This document shows positions 35,706-44,874 of a DNA stretch of 51,476 nucleotides, piece by piece. The notes beneath the pieces were generated by a model. That model was given only the letters and a program-made list of their open reading frames with translations, searched no databases and was not told where the DNA came from. The DNA lies in the NCBI GenBank assembly GCA_030378035.1, contig JAUCGI010000016.1, forward strand, positions 1-51,476, read 5' to 3'. Origin of the DNA: Desulfobacterales bacterium HSG2 (GTDB taxonomy: Bacteria; Desulfobacterota; Desulfobacteria; Desulfobacterales; 4be13). Numbering within the stretch: position 1 is the stretch's first letter; every line of letters starts with the position of its first letter. Made by a program: the position numbers and the translations under genes.

Positions 35706-35987
35706 CGCCCATAAGAGCTACGAACTCATGCCCTCGCGGGGATCCGTTATATCGAAAAATTTACGGTCAGGTACTTGGATAACTATGACCGCCCTTTTGA
35801 TATCCGTTATCATCGGGCAAAAAGTGTGTCATGATACACTTTGTGTATCAGATTGTATTAAATTGTATCAAATTCATAGAAAGACAAATGTCGAGACAGA
35901 TAAACAACATATTAATATTAAAGGAATTAATAATGCAGTAATCGAAATTGATACACTTCCTGCCACAGATCATCAATGAAAATATCT
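35706..35987. other. Intergenic DNA, possible plus-strand gene remnant
   Basis: On the plus strand one frame reads IEKFTVRYLDNYDRPFDIRY (about 35741-35800) before a stop near 35831, which looks protein-like. I cannot assign it, and no start is evident. The rest is AT-rich with TGTATCA-type runs. Confidence 0.35.
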
Positions 35988-37163
35988 TTACGCATGCAGA
36001 GCGATATCCATAGTATCCATCATGTAAGTATCAAAGAATCCTTTGGGAGCGTTCCGTATCTGCCCGTCTGTAGTGAATTCCACAGGATAAGTCTTGCTCC
36101 CCTTAACCGAATTTTCAAAATAATACACAGAAACATCAGACGGATCAATCTCTCTTTTGACGATAGCCAGACGAATCCTGTTTAGCAAGTATTCGCTGTG
36201 GGTTTCGACAATATACTGCTTGTCGGTTTCTCGGACCTGTCGGACAAAATAATCTCCCAATGCGGCCTGCACACTCGGATGCAGATGAATCTCCGGCTGG
36301 GCCAGAAGCAATGCGGAGTGGTCCGGCAACTGAAGATCAGCCGTGATAACAGGCAAAAACTGGCTGATTCCGAAACCGACATCCGCGAGTGAAGCCCATA
36401 CGCCCTTTGGTCTCACTCTGACATTCAGTTCAAACCGTCCCCCGGGAAGCTGGCTGACTTTCATCGTGTCGAAAAGCCCCAAATTTTTGAGAATCGCTCT
36501 CAGGGTTTTAATCTCTTCTGCTTTATGATTCTCCCACTCCAAAATTTGATCAATATATCCTTCACCGGACTTGCCGATCTTTTCATCTGCCTTTGTTTTC
36601 TGGTAATAGGTTCGTTCCGGTTCGGGTCTGAAAGGGCCGATAAAATTCAGACTGCGACTCATCTCCCCGGATATTTTTATATCTAGGGAATAAAGAAACC
36701 CATACAGTTTTTTATACTTTTCCTTGGCGTTTACAGCAGGTCCTTCACCAAAGAGACTGCTCACCCGATAACAATCACCATCTGAGACAGCTTCAAGATA
36801 TTTGGAAGAAGTTCTGTATTTCAGGTAGTCCAATTCAGGCATTCTGCCGGCCGCGTCAATCTTCCAGAGTGTCCGAAAGTTTTCTTCTTCTTCATCTTTT
36901 TCGGGGATTACAGAAAAATCAATTCCTATCTTATTTTCTTTCAAATTATTAAATGACATCTCCCTGAAGTCCCCCATAGTCACATATTTTCCATTGGGGG
37001 AGAGATAAAACGGAAACTTTGACTGAAAAGGGGTTAAGAGACCATACAGCACGGAACTCTTACCGCTGCTGTTCTCACCGGTCAGCAAGGTGATTCGCGA
37101 GACGCGGATATCCGTCTCTCTGAAGCATTTGAAGTTTTTTAGTAAGATATGATTGATTCGCAT
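35988..37163 (-). CDS. AAA family ATPase with DUF3696-like C-terminus
   Basis: 391 residues: N-terminus LLKNFKCFRET, Walker A GENSSGKS, Walker B-like LLLAQPEIHLHPS, VETHSEYLLNR, and GQIRNAPKGFFD near the end, the layout of AAA_15-DUF3696 proteins. In the Walker B the first Glu of the usual EQPE is Ala. The start lies inside a truncated upstream frame (37075-37236). Function unknown; the family is common in defence islands. Confidence 0.88.
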   Translation of the reverse strand: MRINHILLKNFKCFRETDIRVSRITLLTGENSSGKSSVLYGLLTPFQSKFPFYLSPNGKYVTMGDFREMSFNNLKENKIGIDFSVIPEKDEEEENFRTLWKIDAAGRMPELDYLKYRTSSKYLEAVSDGDCYRVSSLFGEGPAVNAKEKYKKLYGFLYSLDIKISGEMSRSLNFIGPFRPEPERTYYQKTKADEKIGKSGEGYIDQILEWENHKAEEIKTLRAILKNLGLFDTMKVSQLPGGRFELNVRVRPKGVWASLADVGFGISQFLPVITADLQLPDHSALLLAQPEIHLHPSVQAALGDYFVRQVRETDKQYIVETHSEYLLNRIRLAIVKREIDPSDVSVYYFENSVKGSKTYPVEFTTDGQIRNAPKGFFDTYMMDTMDIALHA

Positions 37164-37236
37164 CCGCTATCCTCCCCGCACATTTTCCATAGAAAACATC
37201 GTCAGTTTCGCTTTCAGATAATACATACAAAAACAT
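37075..37236 (-). pseudogene. Truncated partner gene between two AAA ATPases
   Basis: The ATG at 37236 overlaps the stop of the upstream ATPase (TGATG). The first 23 codons (MFLYVLSESETDDVFYGKC) resemble the N-terminus of TOPRIM-like partners (LYVLVEGxTDxxFF) often found after AAA_21 ATPases; then the frame runs into the start of the next ATPase. The effector part is missing. Confidence 0.55.
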
Positions 37237-38168
37237 CACTTGGCCTCCGGTATTCCGCCCACATACCCCCCATACCATAATTCACCGAGGGGATCTTCAA
37301 ACTCCCCTTTTTCATCTTCATATCTTTTCAATCTTTCCGCCAATGTTTCAAATGTGGTTTCGCCTTTCTTCTTTTCAACAATGACCACCGCTTCCTCATG
37401 TCCTTTGAAGTGATCCACGATGTACGGATTATGTGTGGTTGCTATGATCTGAGGCATCCCTTTCGAGTCGGACATTTCCATGCACAGATTGATAATTCTG
37501 CCATATAACCAGGGGTGAAGACTTCTGTCTATCTCCTCCAGGCATATCAGTGAAGGTTTGTTCACCTGATATAATATGGTCAGTATGATGATTGCCAACT
37601 GTGTGCCTTCGGACAAGTCGGCCACGGGAATTGATTCTTTAAAGGCACTCTCTCTGACTTGCAACTGCTTTACTTCCTGACCGGGGATGAAACTTAATTT
37701 CTCAATTTCCGGTATAAATTCCCTTACTCTTTTTTCAATCAGATCAAACAGGTCTTCTCTGTCACCGGTTTTCAATGAATCCAGAACCTGCACCACTCCG
37801 GTTCCTGTTTCATTTACAACAGGATCTGTTACCAGTTTTTCGGGTTTTCCCGCATTGGGCGGAGCTAATGAAAAGATGGAAACATTTGTCAGTTCAACTA
37901 GGAAAGCTGGCATTATGTGGTGAGGAGGAATTTTTAATGTATTTCCGCTGCTATTGTTAATTATAAATAGGTGTTTATCTTCTAAGTGGTTCAGATGTCT
38001 TGATTTATCCGAAGGAAATGCCGGAGCAGAACCGGAAACAGATTTAAGAAGATGCAAAAAATTAGATTTCCCCGCGCCGTTCGCACCGATAAGAAGTGTG
38101 AACGGTGATAATTTAACCTTTGCATTAAAAATTGATTTATAATTATGTATTTGTATTTCGGTTATCAT
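37236..38168 (-). CDS. AAA family ATPase (AAA_21, RecF-like)
   Basis: 310 residues from the chosen start MITEIQIHNYKS (five more codons are open upstream). Walker A GANGAGKS, signature DLSEGTQLA, Walker B LICLEEIDRSLHP, switch ATTHNPY. It overlaps a truncated partner frame at its stop, which suggests it once formed a two-gene ATPase-effector system. Confidence 0.87.
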   Translation of the reverse strand: MITEIQIHNYKSIFNAKVKLSPFTLLIGANGAGKSNFLHLLKSVSGSAPAFPSDKSRHLNHLEDKHLFIINNSSGNTLKIPPHHIMPAFLVELTNVSIFSLAPPNAGKPEKLVTDPVVNETGTGVVQVLDSLKTGDREDLFDLIEKRVREFIPEIEKLSFIPGQEVKQLQVRESAFKESIPVADLSEGTQLAIIILTILYQVNKPSLICLEEIDRSLHPWLYGRIINLCMEMSDSKGMPQIIATTHNPYIVDHFKGHEEAVVIVEKKKGETTFETLAERLKRYEDEKGEFEDPLGELWYGGYVGGIPEAK

Positions 38169-38256
38169 GTTTTTTCCATACAAACGGGATATAATGGCGT
38201 AACTTGTTAAAATTGTTTATGCTTCTCTTATAACAGCAATAATCTTCTTTCTCTTT

Positions 38257-39468
38257 TTAAAGTTCACCGATGACTCCGTTATAGAATAACTCTGTAAGCT
38301 CATAAGGCTTTACCTGAATCACCTGTTTTCCGTCCCTTTCCACAATATTTTCCTCTTCAATCGTTCCCATATTTATCAGAGGTTTAATTGCATCATTCAG
38401 ATTTGTAGCCAAAGTTTTGTAACCTCTTTCCCTAAGATAGAAATTATAAACCGCATCCAATCGGGAAGAAAACTCTCTGAGGACCGAAGGGCTGTGTGAA
38501 GTCATGATAAATTGTGTTCTCTTCCCTTTATCGGCGGTCTGACTTAGCCAGCTTAAAAACTCCGAAAGCTTCTTCTGATTGATCCCGTTCTCCACTTCTT
38601 CAATCATAATCATTGCAGGAGGAGTTCGCATGGCACATAACAGTGCAATGGCACCGGCCTTTACCAGACCATCAGAAACCTGCCCCGGAGCAAAGTACGG
38701 AAATTCTGGCCCTCCCATATCAAATTGCCATTTTACAGCACCTTTATCTATAAATACCTCATTAAATGATTTTATGAACCTTTTCAAATAGCCTAAAAAT
38801 TTGCCATAAGTTTCCTGCTCATGTTCTTTGACGTATTTTATCAATCCCTGGAAATTCGTTCCTTCTCTTCCTATTTCAACAGCGATACTGGGTTTTTCAC
38901 CGGACTTGGAAAAGAGTTCAGAAAAATCTTCCTTTTTTAAAAATCCGGGTTGAAAGTGGTAAGAATACATAGATGCCAGGGAACTAAAAAAAATAATTGG
39001 TAAATCTATTTCACCATCAGTCAGCCCCAATTCTTCTGTTTCCAGCTTTGTTCTTAAAAGCATTTCCTGAGAAGGTTCTGAAATTCCATGGGTAAATTCT
39101 TTAGGTTTATCTGTGGTAATGACTATTTTTTCTTTGCAACCTATCATCTGAGTAAACATATGCATAAGGTATATTTCCAGTTCATACTCAACTTTTTTAT
39201 CCAATATTTCCCATTCACAATAAAAAGATATGGGTATGTCAGGACTGTTCAGGCTATGCTTATGCGGAAGAAAATCGCTGGCTTTTAATGTAATATCTCC
39301 GCTTGCTTCCGGGAATGTCCTGTTTACCAACATGGAAAAATGATTTAATCCCGCAAGCATATTACTCTTTCCTGAATTATTGGAGCCGATGAGGAGCGTA
39401 ACATCTTTCAGTTCCAGCGTCGTGTCTATATGGGTCCTGTAATTTCGGAGTCTGAATTTTTTAAACAT
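38257..39468 (-). CDS. AAA family ATPase (AAA_21-like)
   Basis: 403 residues: FRLRNYRTHIDTTLEL, Walker A GSNNSGKS, signature QVSDGLVKA, Walker B MIMIEEVENGI, switch MTSHSPSVLRE. First of four ATPase genes in a row, 88 nt before the next. No nuclease domain. Distinct in sequence from the other three, so not a recent duplicate. Confidence 0.87.
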   Translation of the reverse strand: MFKKFRLRNYRTHIDTTLELKDVTLLIGSNNSGKSNMLAGLNHFSMLVNRTFPEASGDITLKASDFLPHKHSLNSPDIPISFYCEWEILDKKVEYELEIYLMHMFTQMIGCKEKIVITTDKPKEFTHGISEPSQEMLLRTKLETEELGLTDGEIDLPIIFFSSLASMYSYHFQPGFLKKEDFSELFSKSGEKPSIAVEIGREGTNFQGLIKYVKEHEQETYGKFLGYLKRFIKSFNEVFIDKGAVKWQFDMGGPEFPYFAPGQVSDGLVKAGAIALLCAMRTPPAMIMIEEVENGINQKKLSEFLSWLSQTADKGKRTQFIMTSHSPSVLREFSSRLDAVYNFYLRERGYKTLATNLNDAIKPLINMGTIEEENIVERDGKQVIQVKPYELTELFYNGVIGEL

Positions 39469-39520
39469 AAAATCACCTGATTCGTTTGTTACTGAGATAA
39501 AATAGTATTACCGCTCTCCT

Positions 39521-42037
39521 CTAATTTCCCGGGGCAAACCCGTCTTCCGTGCTCTCATCCGCATGATATCCGTCAGGGCTGTTGTAAAGCTGAATCATCC
39601 GCAGCAACTCGCTCAGACTGATGCGCCAGTCCCGCGGGCTGTAATCCGAGTCATGGGCCGCGCAGTTTTGGTCGCCGGTACCGGGGGCGTATCCGTCCTC
39701 GCTCCCGGAATCGCAGTGGCAGGCGCCCTGATTGTAAAACTGAATGACACGGAGCAGCTCGGAGAGAGCGATTTTCCGGTCTGCGGGGCTGTAATCCGCA
39801 CTGTGCGGGGCTGGTTCGGCATAAGTGACGCGGCCCACGAGTTCGTCGTATTCATAAGCTCCGTTAAAAACCCTTAGTGTGTGGGGGCCTGCAATCCGGG
39901 GAGAGGGCAGGGTGAGGGATATTTCCGTTTCGCTGTTCACGGTGAGGTTCTCAATTTCGACGGGCAGAGGCATGATGATCAAACCAGCGTTCCCGTCCGC
40001 CACAAAGGCCTTTTCTCCCGACACAGTGATATCCTCGGCAGATCCGGGTGTTGCGACTTCGCCAATTATTACAGGGGCCTCCGGATCACTGATATCAATG
40101 ACCTGAACACCGCTCCGTTTTCCTCTGCTCCATCCGCTGCTGCACCCCACAAATGCCTTTTTCTCTGATACGACCACACTTCGGGCAAAACCCGGGATAT
40201 CGACTGAGCCGATAACCCGCGGCACGGCCGGCTCGCTGATATCAAGGACATGCAGTCCCACATCGTCTGCAACAAAAGCGTTTTTCCCTGATACGGCAAT
40301 CTTTGCTTCTCCATGAAAGATACAAAGGGAACTGATGAGTTGCAGATCGCTGATATCAAAAATATAAAAATCATGCAGATCCGCCACAAACGCCTTTCCC
40401 TCTGATACAAAAACAGCGGTTTCAGAAGATCCCCAGTTCGATGCTGATAACACCTCCGAGTCCATGATCCGGGGATTATCCGGAATACTGATGTCAATCA
40501 TATAAAAGCCGGTATTCCCATACGCGCTGTCCGTAATAAACACCTTTCCCTCTGATATTGTGACAGCTTCAGCCGAACAATGGGAGGCAGACGGCAGAAC
40601 CAACGGCATAAGCGGACCGAGCGAGCCGATGATCCGGGCAGACGGATCAGTGATATCAATGATCTGAAGTCCAGACTTGCCGCTCGCTACGAAAGCCTTT
40701 CCCTCTGACAATGCTATATCATAAGCCCGCCCCTGTATCCGGGGTGAGGCCACATACTGAGGGTCAGCCGGGTTACTAATGTCAGTCACCAGAATGTTTC
40801 CTCCCCATCCGACAACTGCCATTTCTCCTGATATCGCGAGAGAAAAAGCCTCTGGCATATAAAATGAGCCGATGCGGGGCCAGGACGGATTTCTGATGTC
40901 AATGATCTGAAGGCCGCCGTGCCCATCTGCCACAAACGCCTTCCCTTCTGACACGACAAAATCGTAAGCGGCTCCCGGGGTGTCAAACCATCCGATCCGG
41001 GGATTGATCAGTTCGCTCATAGGAATGACCGTGCCATCTGACCTCTGATCGCGTTCCCGGCATAGCAGGTCACTGACATCAATGACCTGAATGCCCCCAT
41101 GCCTATTTGAGACAAACACCTTCCCATCTGATACGGCGACATTCGTAGCAGATCCCAGGCTTATGAGTCTATCGATGATCTCCAGATCAGTCGGATCGCT
41201 GATATCAACGACCAGAATGTCCCCGTGCATATCTGCGACAAACGCCTTTCCCTCTGATACAGTAATGTCACTGGGTCGAAATGCCGAATTATCAAACGAA
41301 CTTATAATCTCCGGATCAGCCGGATTGCTGATATCAATGATCTGAAGGTTCTGTATGTGCTCATCTGTGACAAATGCCTTTCCGTCTGACACTGTGAGGA
41401 GGTTTGCTCTGTATGAATGGTTCTCGATTGAGCCGATAATTCGGGGGCTGGCAGGGTCACTGATATCAATAATGTGAAACCCGCCAGCCCGATATGTTGT
41501 CACAAAAGCCGTTTCTCCTGACACGACGACTTCCTGGACAGATCCTTGAAATATGACAGAACTGATGATCCGCGGATCGGCCGGATCGCTGATATCAACA
41601 ACCTGAAAGCCGCTGTCCCCGGCCGCCACGAACGCGTTTTTACCGGATACAGCAACATCCTCTGCCGGAATCTCCAGCGAGCTGACGATACCGGGGTTGC
41701 CCGGATCCCCGACATCAATGATCTCAAGGCCCTGCCATTCTTCATAGTCGTGACACACCACAAAGGCCATTCCGTCCGCGACTGTCACTCTTCTGGCAGG
41801 CCCTGATGTCCCGACCGATCCGATGATCGCATTTCTGTTTCCCGCGTCTGTGTACATGGATACCCGGGTGTTCTCATCAAACCCGGTTCCGGTCAGTGTC
41901 ACTTCCAAATCTTTTCCCATCTCGCCGATCCCGGGGGAAACCGAATTAATTTTCAGTTCCGCAAGCCCGATGGAATTTGTCAGAACTATCCAGAACAGAG
42001 CCAGTGTGACTTGGAATATGCAATTTTTACCCTGCAT
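39521..42037 (-). CDS. Exported LVIVD-repeat beta-propeller protein with C-terminal Ca-site-like repeats
   Basis: 838 residues from the chosen start MQGKNCIFQVTLALFW, which begins a signal peptide (cleavage after about GLAE) and has a GAGG site. An IPT/TIG-like segment (INSVSPGIGEMGKDLEVTL) is followed by a dozen or more LVIVD repeats (VSEGKAFVADxHGGLQIIDISDP). The C-terminus has two copies of an acidic motif, DYSP.D..I.LSELLR.IQ.YN and ...DG(Y/F)APG, probably a surface or calcium-binding module. It is likely displayed on or released from the cell. Forty more codons are open upstream but belong to a MITE. Confidence 0.85.
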   Translation of the reverse strand: MQGKNCIFQVTLALFWIVLTNSIGLAELKINSVSPGIGEMGKDLEVTLTGTGFDENTRVSMYTDAGNRNAIIGSVGTSGPARRVTVADGMAFVVCHDYEEWQGLEIIDVGDPGNPGIVSSLEIPAEDVAVSGKNAFVAAGDSGFQVVDISDPADPRIISSVIFQGSVQEVVVSGETAFVTTYRAGGFHIIDISDPASPRIIGSIENHSYRANLLTVSDGKAFVTDEHIQNLQIIDISNPADPEIISSFDNSAFRPSDITVSEGKAFVADMHGDILVVDISDPTDLEIIDRLISLGSATNVAVSDGKVFVSNRHGGIQVIDVSDLLCRERDQRSDGTVIPMSELINPRIGWFDTPGAAYDFVVSEGKAFVADGHGGLQIIDIRNPSWPRIGSFYMPEAFSLAISGEMAVVGWGGNILVTDISNPADPQYVASPRIQGRAYDIALSEGKAFVASGKSGLQIIDITDPSARIIGSLGPLMPLVLPSASHCSAEAVTISEGKVFITDSAYGNTGFYMIDISIPDNPRIMDSEVLSASNWGSSETAVFVSEGKAFVADLHDFYIFDISDLQLISSLCIFHGEAKIAVSGKNAFVADDVGLHVLDISEPAVPRVIGSVDIPGFARSVVVSEKKAFVGCSSGWSRGKRSGVQVIDISDPEAPVIIGEVATPGSAEDITVSGEKAFVADGNAGLIIMPLPVEIENLTVNSETEISLTLPSPRIAGPHTLRVFNGAYEYDELVGRVTYAEPAPHSADYSPADRKIALSELLRVIQFYNQGACHCDSGSEDGYAPGTGDQNCAAHDSDYSPRDWRISLSELLRMIQLYNSPDGYHADESTEDGFAPGN

Positions 42038-42063
42038 CGTGATCAACCTCTTTTTTCTAAGTA

Positions 42064-42174
42064 CAGGACAAAAAATGGATTCCGGGTCGGAAATGCCGGG
42101 AATCCTGCCGATTCCCGGCATTTCCGCCCGGAATGACAACGTGCGGTTTTCAGGCATCCAGATTTTTTGTCCTG
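42064..42174. mobile_element. 111-bp MITE-like hairpin element flanked by TA
   Basis: Ends CAGGACAAAAAAT / ATTTTTTGTCCTG, centre a perfect 16-bp stem GGAAATGCCGGGAATC. TA on both sides fits a Tc1/IS630-type target. It is inserted in a decayed copy of the STAS-like gene. Confidence 0.8.
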
Positions 42175-42177
42175 TAC

Positions 42178-42265
42178 ACAGCTCTTTTTTATAAATGGTA
42201 TTATCCGAACATCACCCAAAACCCAATATCCTGCGATTTGTGACAGAAAATCTCTGGACCACCTT
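42178..42265 (-). pseudogene. Remnant: end of a fourth MSDFDKYF paralog and start of a second STAS-like gene
   Basis: Minus strand reads QRFSVTNRRILGFG-stop, then NTIYKKELCT, matching the paralog C-terminus and the STAS-like N-terminus in the same order as at 43400-43490. The MITE cuts it off. Confidence 0.75.
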
Positions 42266-42386
42266 AATTTCTTTCGCTTTCTGATTTTCCAAAATCTGAT
42301 CAATTCCTCCCCTGTGTTCTCTGGGGTTTCCGAGGGTTGAGGCCGTGCAGAACCACAGAATCTGTCAGAACCAGCATTATTATGTA

Positions 42387-42701
42387 TTATGTGAGGTTCT
42401 TTTTCAGAAAAAATACTAAATCATCCGAGTCCATTTGTCCTAAGAATGTATCTTTTCCCTTTCCCTTATGACAGAAGGAGGCTGACGGTGTTCCGTGGAT
42501 ATTGAATTTTGCCATCACATTCACATACTCGGCATCCAGAACACAGATTCTGACTTCCTCCAAACAGGTATCGGTAACTTCGCTCAGAAGCGTTTTAAAT
42601 TTTCCGATATCTGTTTTAATATCCAGACATACCACTATAACGGGTCGAACTTCTGTCGCTAAAATATCATTTAACTGATTTGGATCCACAATTGCTATCA
42701 T
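42387..42701 (-). CDS. Thioredoxin-fold protein without CxxC
   Basis: 104 residues from MIAIVDPNQLNDIL (start supported by the truncated copy at 35501). It has the beta-alpha-beta pattern of thioredoxin (RPVIVVCLDIKTDIGKF, VCVLDAE-like strand, cis-Pro in HGTPSASFC, LGQMDSDDLVFFL), but the CGPC position is DIKTDI, so it cannot act as a dithiol oxidoreductase. It is preceded by a 300-bp untranslated region that is conserved in the duplicate. Confidence 0.75.
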   Translation of the reverse strand: MIAIVDPNQLNDILATEVRPVIVVCLDIKTDIGKFKTLLSEVTDTCLEEVRICVLDAEYVNVMAKFNIHGTPSASFCHKGKGKDTFLGQMDSDDLVFFLKKNLT

Positions 42702-43010
42702 ATCCCAAACTCCCGCCTGTCCGATTACAGTCCTTTCACTCTGACTTCGGCTGTTTCTTTCTGTCCTGCTCTGAGCTGAGGACTGCATCAAACTTTTAAG
42801 ATTACGATTAAAAGATTTGGTCCGGCAACTTTAAATACTAGCAATAAATATGCCATCAGAACCAATTTGCAGATTTTTTTTGAAAAAAAAATCAGTACCT
42901 GGCCATAAGCTTTCCGGAATTTTATATCTCACACAAAGGCACAGAGGCACAAAGAAAGGCACAAAGGCGAGCACAGAAAATTTATGACGGGGTAGTTAAG
43001 CTTCATTGTT
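42702..43010. other. Leader region of the thioredoxin-like gene and repeats
   Basis: About 42702-42905 is the duplicated leader. Beyond it, AAAGGCACAGAGGCACAAAG repeats at about 42935-42975. No gene seen. Confidence 0.7.
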
Positions 43011-43424
43011 TTATTTCGATAGATATTCGGAAGCCACTTTTGCCGCTTCATCTCTGGAATTGACCGCTATCATATCAAAACTGAAGCCAGCGCCTTTCTG
43101 TATCCATGTGTGAGCGGCCATCCGGACTACCGGAACTTCTGAATCAATATTAATAATCGCACGCAATCCTGCCTTGACATAACCTGGAAACAGATAGGTT
43201 TGAAACCATTTCTGAGTCTCTTCAAGGATGGCACCTTTTGTCTTTGAAAGGTTTATTATGATAACTTTTGCTCCATTTTGCACCAGTTCCAGTGCCTGTT
43301 CACAGACATGCCGGGTAAGATCCTGGTCAAACATACTCTTCCATACAACATAGATGACCCCGGTTTCAGGATTGTAATTCAGTTTTACACAGCCTTCTTT
43401 TTTATAAATGGTATTATAGCTCAT
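43011..43424 (-). CDS. STAS/SpoIIAA-like protein
   Basis: 137 residues. YNPETGVIYVVWKS and KVIIINLSKTKGAILEETQ followed by GLRAIINIDSEVPVVRM give the alternating strand-helix pattern of STAS/SpoIIAA-like single-domain proteins. Ribosome site GAGGAG fixes the start. It follows the paralog array. A regulatory, not enzymatic, role is likely. Confidence 0.6.
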   Translation of the reverse strand: MSYNTIYKKEGCVKLNYNPETGVIYVVWKSMFDQDLTRHVCEQALELVQNGAKVIIINLSKTKGAILEETQKWFQTYLFPGYVKAGLRAIINIDSEVPVVRMAAHTWIQKGAGFSFDMIAVNSRDEAAKVASEYLSK

Positions 43425-43445
43425 AGGTTTCTCCTCATCCGAACA

Positions 43446-44090
43446 TCAGCCGGAGCGATTTGTGCCGGGAAAGCCCAGGAGTCTGCGATTTGTGACAGAA
43501 AATCTCTGATCCAGATATTCTCCCAATGCGCCGGCGAGTATGTCAATTGCCTGTTCTTTGTCGTAACGAAGCTTTTCCAGCAGCTCCAATGCCCGATCCC
43601 GGATCAGAATCTCTATCATCTCACTGCAATCGACAAATGCCTGACTGCTAAGATTCGCCCTGTCTCTGTGTATCCCTTTCATTACACCGGAAACGGATTC
43701 GTGCCGCATAAAAGGACTGTCAGCTATGGTGCGTAAAATCACTCCGTTGAAAATCCCGTCGCCGAATCTGATTCCCGGCTTTTTGAATGCCGCCCTTAAT
43801 GCGAGGGAAAAACGAAGCGCTTCATTATCCTGATCCTTTGCCCTTATACCTTCCTCAACACACCAATGGTTAAGATCGGAATCCCAGGGTTCTTTGTCGC
43901 AGTAAATTTCTTTGGCGTCCTCATAGAAATGCATGAACATAATCGTGGGCTTAAATATCATACCATCCCGCTCATGATAAATTTCAATCTCTGAGCTGAC
44001 CCCGTCCTGATCAAGATAACTTTTCCATAAGTTGAGTTTGGGGTGATAGTATCTTTCTGATTTGGTGAAATATTTATCAAAGTCGGACAT
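43446..44090 (-). CDS. Unknown protein, MSDFDKYF family, paralog 1
   Basis: 214 residues from MSDFDKYFTKSERYYHPKLN. Shared features: an N-terminal PKLNLWKSYL, FMHFYE, a W-D-(S/P)-DL-N-(H/Q)-WCV motif, LRFSLALR, FGDG(I/F)FNG, and a C-terminal helical part DCSEMIEILI...AGALGEYLDQRFSVT. No known domain recognised. Start chosen by agreement of the three copies and the GAAGAGCAGACC leader. Confidence 0.7.
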   Translation of the reverse strand: MSDFDKYFTKSERYYHPKLNLWKSYLDQDGVSSEIEIYHERDGMIFKPTIMFMHFYEDAKEIYCDKEPWDSDLNHWCVEEGIRAKDQDNEALRFSLALRAAFKKPGIRFGDGIFNGVILRTIADSPFMRHESVSGVMKGIHRDRANLSSQAFVDCSEMIEILIRDRALELLEKLRYDKEQAIDILAGALGEYLDQRFSVTNRRLLGFPGTNRSG

Positions 44091-44179
44091 GGTCTGCTCT
44101 TCGGATAAATTGGCCACGGAATTGATTTTCAAAAATTTGAGATAACTGCATCGACCGGGCAGGAAACAATTTCCTGACA

Positions 44180-44836
44180 TCAGAGAGAAGCAAGGGGCCT
44201 GCGATTTGTGCCGGGAAAGCCTAAGAGCCTGGAACCTGTCACAGAAAATCTCTGGTCCAAATATTCTCCCAATGCGCCAGCGAGTATGTCAATTGCCTGA
44301 TCCTTGTTGTAATGAAGACTTTCCAGCAGTTCCAATGCCCGCTCCTGAATCAGGATATCTATCATTTCACTGCAATCGGCAAATGCCTGACTGTTGAAAG
44401 TCGGATTGTCCCTGTGTATCTGATTCCTTACATCGGAAACGGATTTGTGCTGCTTAAAAGGGCCATTATCTATGACGCGTAAAAGCACTCCGTTGAAAAA
44501 CCCGTCGCCGAATCTGCTTCCCGGCTTTTTGAATGCTGTCCTTAATGCAAGCGAAAAACGAAGCACTTCGTTATCCGGGTCTTTTGCTCTTACACCTTCC
44601 CTGACACACCACTGGTTAAGATCGGAATCCCATGGTTCCTTATCGCAGAGAATTTCCTTACTGCCCTCATAGAAATGCATGAACATAATCGTGGGACTAA
44701 ATATCAGGCCATCCCGCTCACGATGAATTTCAATCTCCGAACTGATTCCATCCTGATTAAGATAACTTTTCCAGAGGTTGAGTTTGGGGTGATAGTATCT
44801 TTCTGATTTGGTGAAATATTTGTCAAAATCGGACAT
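44180..44836 (-). CDS. Unknown protein, MSDFDKYF family, paralog 2
   Basis: 218 residues, the closest relative of paralog 1; their 5' leaders (encoding SYLKFLKINSVANLSEEQT in frame) are almost identical, so this is a recent tandem duplication that included the leader. Ends in GTNRRPLASL. Function unknown. Confidence 0.7.
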   Translation of the reverse strand: MSDFDKYFTKSERYYHPKLNLWKSYLNQDGISSEIEIHRERDGLIFSPTIMFMHFYEGSKEILCDKEPWDSDLNQWCVREGVRAKDPDNEVLRFSLALRTAFKKPGSRFGDGFFNGVLLRVIDNGPFKQHKSVSDVRNQIHRDNPTFNSQAFADCSEMIDILIQERALELLESLHYNKDQAIDILAGALGEYLDQRFSVTGSRLLGFPGTNRRPLASL

Positions 44837-44874
44837 GGTCTGCTCTTCGGATAAATTGGCCACGGAATTGATTT

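Noticed and set aside
35741-35831. Plus-strand gene with NYDRPFDIRY
   Set aside because: Too short, no start, and I cannot place it in a family; kept only as a possible remnant.
3740-39468. OLD-family nucleases
   Set aside because: None of the six AAA ATPases has a C-terminal TOPRIM domain.
39521-42157. Longer start of the LVIVD protein at 42157
   Set aside because: The added 40 codons are the MITE sequence; the later Met begins a clear signal peptide with a ribosome site.
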